Below, piece by piece: positions 62,838 to 63,801 of a stretch of 63,801 nucleotides of DNA. The notes beneath the pieces are model-generated. The model saw nothing but the letters and a program-made list of their open reading frames with translations. It was not told the DNA's origin and made no database searches. The stretch is from NCBI RefSeq assembly GCF_004963255.1, contig NZ_SUGA01000034.1:1-63801 (forward strand), written 5' to 3'. The number at the start of each line of letters is the position of its first letter. Position 1 is the stretch's first letter. The stretch is from Mesorhizobium sp. (GTDB lineage Bacteria; Pseudomonadota; Alphaproteobacteria; Rhizobiales; Rhizobiaceae). Position numbers and translations under genes: made by a program.

Positions 62838-63224
62838 TCAATCGTCGCCGAGCAGACGATCGGTCTGGCGGCGCTCGCGTTTGGTCGGGCGGCCGCTGCC
62901 GGCCTCGCGCAGCGCCGGAATGGCGTCCGCAACGGCCCCGCCTTTGGGCGTCGGTGCCGGCGACATGTCCTGGTAAAGCAGCCGCGCTTCATCGGCCGGC
63001 CCGCGCCGCGTGCCGCAATCCAGCACTTTCCAGACCAGGATGCGGCCCTCGAGCGTGATGGTCAGCACGTCGCCGGGCTTCACCAGATCGGAGGCCTGCG
63101 CTGCTTTGTCGCGATTGATGCGCACGCGTCCGGCGACGACGACCTTCGCGGCCAGGGACCGCGACTTCACCGCGCGCGAGAAGAACAGCCATTTGTCGAT
63201 GCGCTGGCGGCCCTCTCCAACCAT
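62838..63224 (-). CDS. RNA-binding S4 domain protein (HslR/Hsp15-like)
   Basis: A 128-aa protein. The S4 fold is RQRIDKWLFFSRAVKSRSLAAKVV … GRVRINRDKAAQASDLVKPGDVLTI. The basic C-terminal tail (GRPTKRERRQTDRLL) resembles Hsp15, which recycles 50S subunits bearing stalled nascent chains. The start is 15 bases past the helicase stop, so they form one transcript. Confidence 0.9.
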   Translation of the reverse strand: MVGEGRQRIDKWLFFSRAVKSRSLAAKVVVAGRVRINRDKAAQASDLVKPGDVLTITLEGRILVWKVLDCGTRRGPADEARLLYQDMSPAPTPKGGAVADAIPALREAGSGRPTKRERRQTDRLLGDD

Positions 63225-63239
63225 CGCAACCGACCGAGG

Positions 63240-63801
63240 TTATTTCTTCAGCTGGTCGCGCAGGGCGGCGAGCTTGGCGAAGGGCGAATCCGGATCGAAG
63301 CGCTGCGGGCGTTCCTCGCGCGGCTTGCCCTGGAAGGCCGGCTTGCCGCCCGGAGCGTTGCCTTTGCCTTCTTGCCTGTTGCCCTTCCAGTCAGGCCGGC
63401 CGTCGCGGCGGCCCCCCTCGTGGCGATCCGGGCGCTCGCCTTGCGGGCGACCTTCGCGCCGGTCGCCTGTTTCCGGCCTCGGCTTGAACTTCGAGCGGTC
63501 GAAGCGCGGCTTGCCGGCGCCGTCGCGGCGGCCTTCGTTCGCCGGCTTGTCGCCAGGCTGGCCGCCTGCGGCACCTGCCTCGCGCGCGGGCTGGCCACCG
63601 CGCGGGCGATTGTCTCGACGGTTGTCGTGGCGCTGGCGCGGGCGCTGGTGATCGAAACGCGCCTGGCGCCACAGAAGGACAGGCTTCGGTTCTTCAGCTT
63701 CAGCCGGAGTTTCGCTGGCCTTACCCTCCCCCTCGTGAAGAGGGTCGGCGCGCAGCGGCGGGGCGGGGGGAGCGCCGGCTTCGGTGGTATCGGCACTGCT
63801 T
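63240..63801 (-). CDS. C-terminal part of an ATP-dependent helicase (partial)
   Basis: The last 186 codons of a gene that runs off the window edge. What is visible is the disordered basic tail: PVLLWRQARFDHQRP, many R/G/D/P-rich stretches (RRDNRPRGGQPAREAG), and the end DPDSPFAKLAALRDQLKK. No helicase motif is within the window. The identification rests on this characteristic C-terminus and on gene order (helicase, S4, ferredoxin, carD) in Rhizobiales. The reading frame is confirmed by continuity from the edge to TTA at 63240-63242. Confidence 0.75.
   Translation of the reverse strand, partial: SSADTTEAGAPPAPPLRADPLHEGEGKASETPAEAEEPKPVLLWRQARFDHQRPRQRHDNRRDNRPRGGQPAREAGAAGGQPGDKPANEGRRDGAGKPRFDRSKFKPRPETGDRREGRPQGERPDRHEGGRRDGRPDWKGNRQEGKGNAPGGKPAFQGKPREERPQRFDPDSPFAKLAALRDQLKK

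Noticed and set aside
63248..63796. Alternative minus-strand frame at the right edge
   Set aside because: Ser/Ala/Arg-rich without structure; the frame ending at 63240 reads as a typical helicase tail and is spaced 15 bases from the S4 gene.

Overview
The window looks like a chromosomal segment of an alphaproteobacterium of the Rhizobiales, most probably Mesorhizobium or a close relative. I infer this from the high-GC coding sequence, the gene orders (helicase–S4–ferredoxin–carD; ybgC–tolQRAB–pal–cpoB–tilS–ftsH…glmM; serC–serA), an RpoH2-type sigma factor with an EcfG-type promoter, CtrA-type boxes and typical rhizobial intergenic palindromes. No phage, IS element, CRISPR array, rRNA or tRNA was seen. 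It is core genome with small accessory insertions.

Layout. 1-9.7 kb: rpmE, an MsbA-like exporter, an M32 carboxypeptidase, a frameshifted DUF1304 gene, a small secreted protein, a MotA/MotB-like channel pair, a HlyIII-family protein, an inositol monophosphatase and efp. 9.7-18 kb: a Sel1-repeat protein with a coding minisatellite, a ThiE-like protein, a class III cyclase, small enzymes and transporters, a candidate sRNA, rcdA and a glycosyltransferase. 18-21 kb: ruvC, a vapBC toxin-antitoxin module with a broken toxin, then ruvA and ruvB. 21-37 kb: a Tat-exported phosphoesterase, a GH5 glycosidase, the Tol-Pal envelope cluster, tilS and ftsH, two inverted paralogs with a cysteine-paired repeat, and glmM. 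37-46.5 kb: two outer-membrane barrels, serC (structured leader) and serA, a DMT transporter, purA and a large single-TM proline-rich protein. 46.5-53.3 kb: an orphan CcdA, an ABC-F ATPase, thiamine diphosphokinase and a TPP-riboswitch-controlled thiBPQ operon split by a repeat. 53.3-63.8 kb: an M48 lipoprotein, a metacaspase-Sel1 protein, rpoH2, a polar amino-acid ABC transporter, carD, a 7Fe ferredoxin, an S4 protein and the C-terminus of a helicase.

The most useful signals are regulatory. Four perfect TTAA-N7-TTAA (CtrA) boxes lie before rcdA, a candidate sRNA and two outer-membrane proteins. The TPP riboswitch has a readable expression platform that sequesters the thiB Shine-Dalgarno. The serC leader folds as a three-way junction ending at the start codon. 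An EcfG promoter precedes rpoH2. Two genes (DUF1304, vapC) each lack one base in a G-run, so decay and sequencing error both need testing. At least four copies of a roughly 100-bp dispersed palindromic element occur in intergenic gaps.
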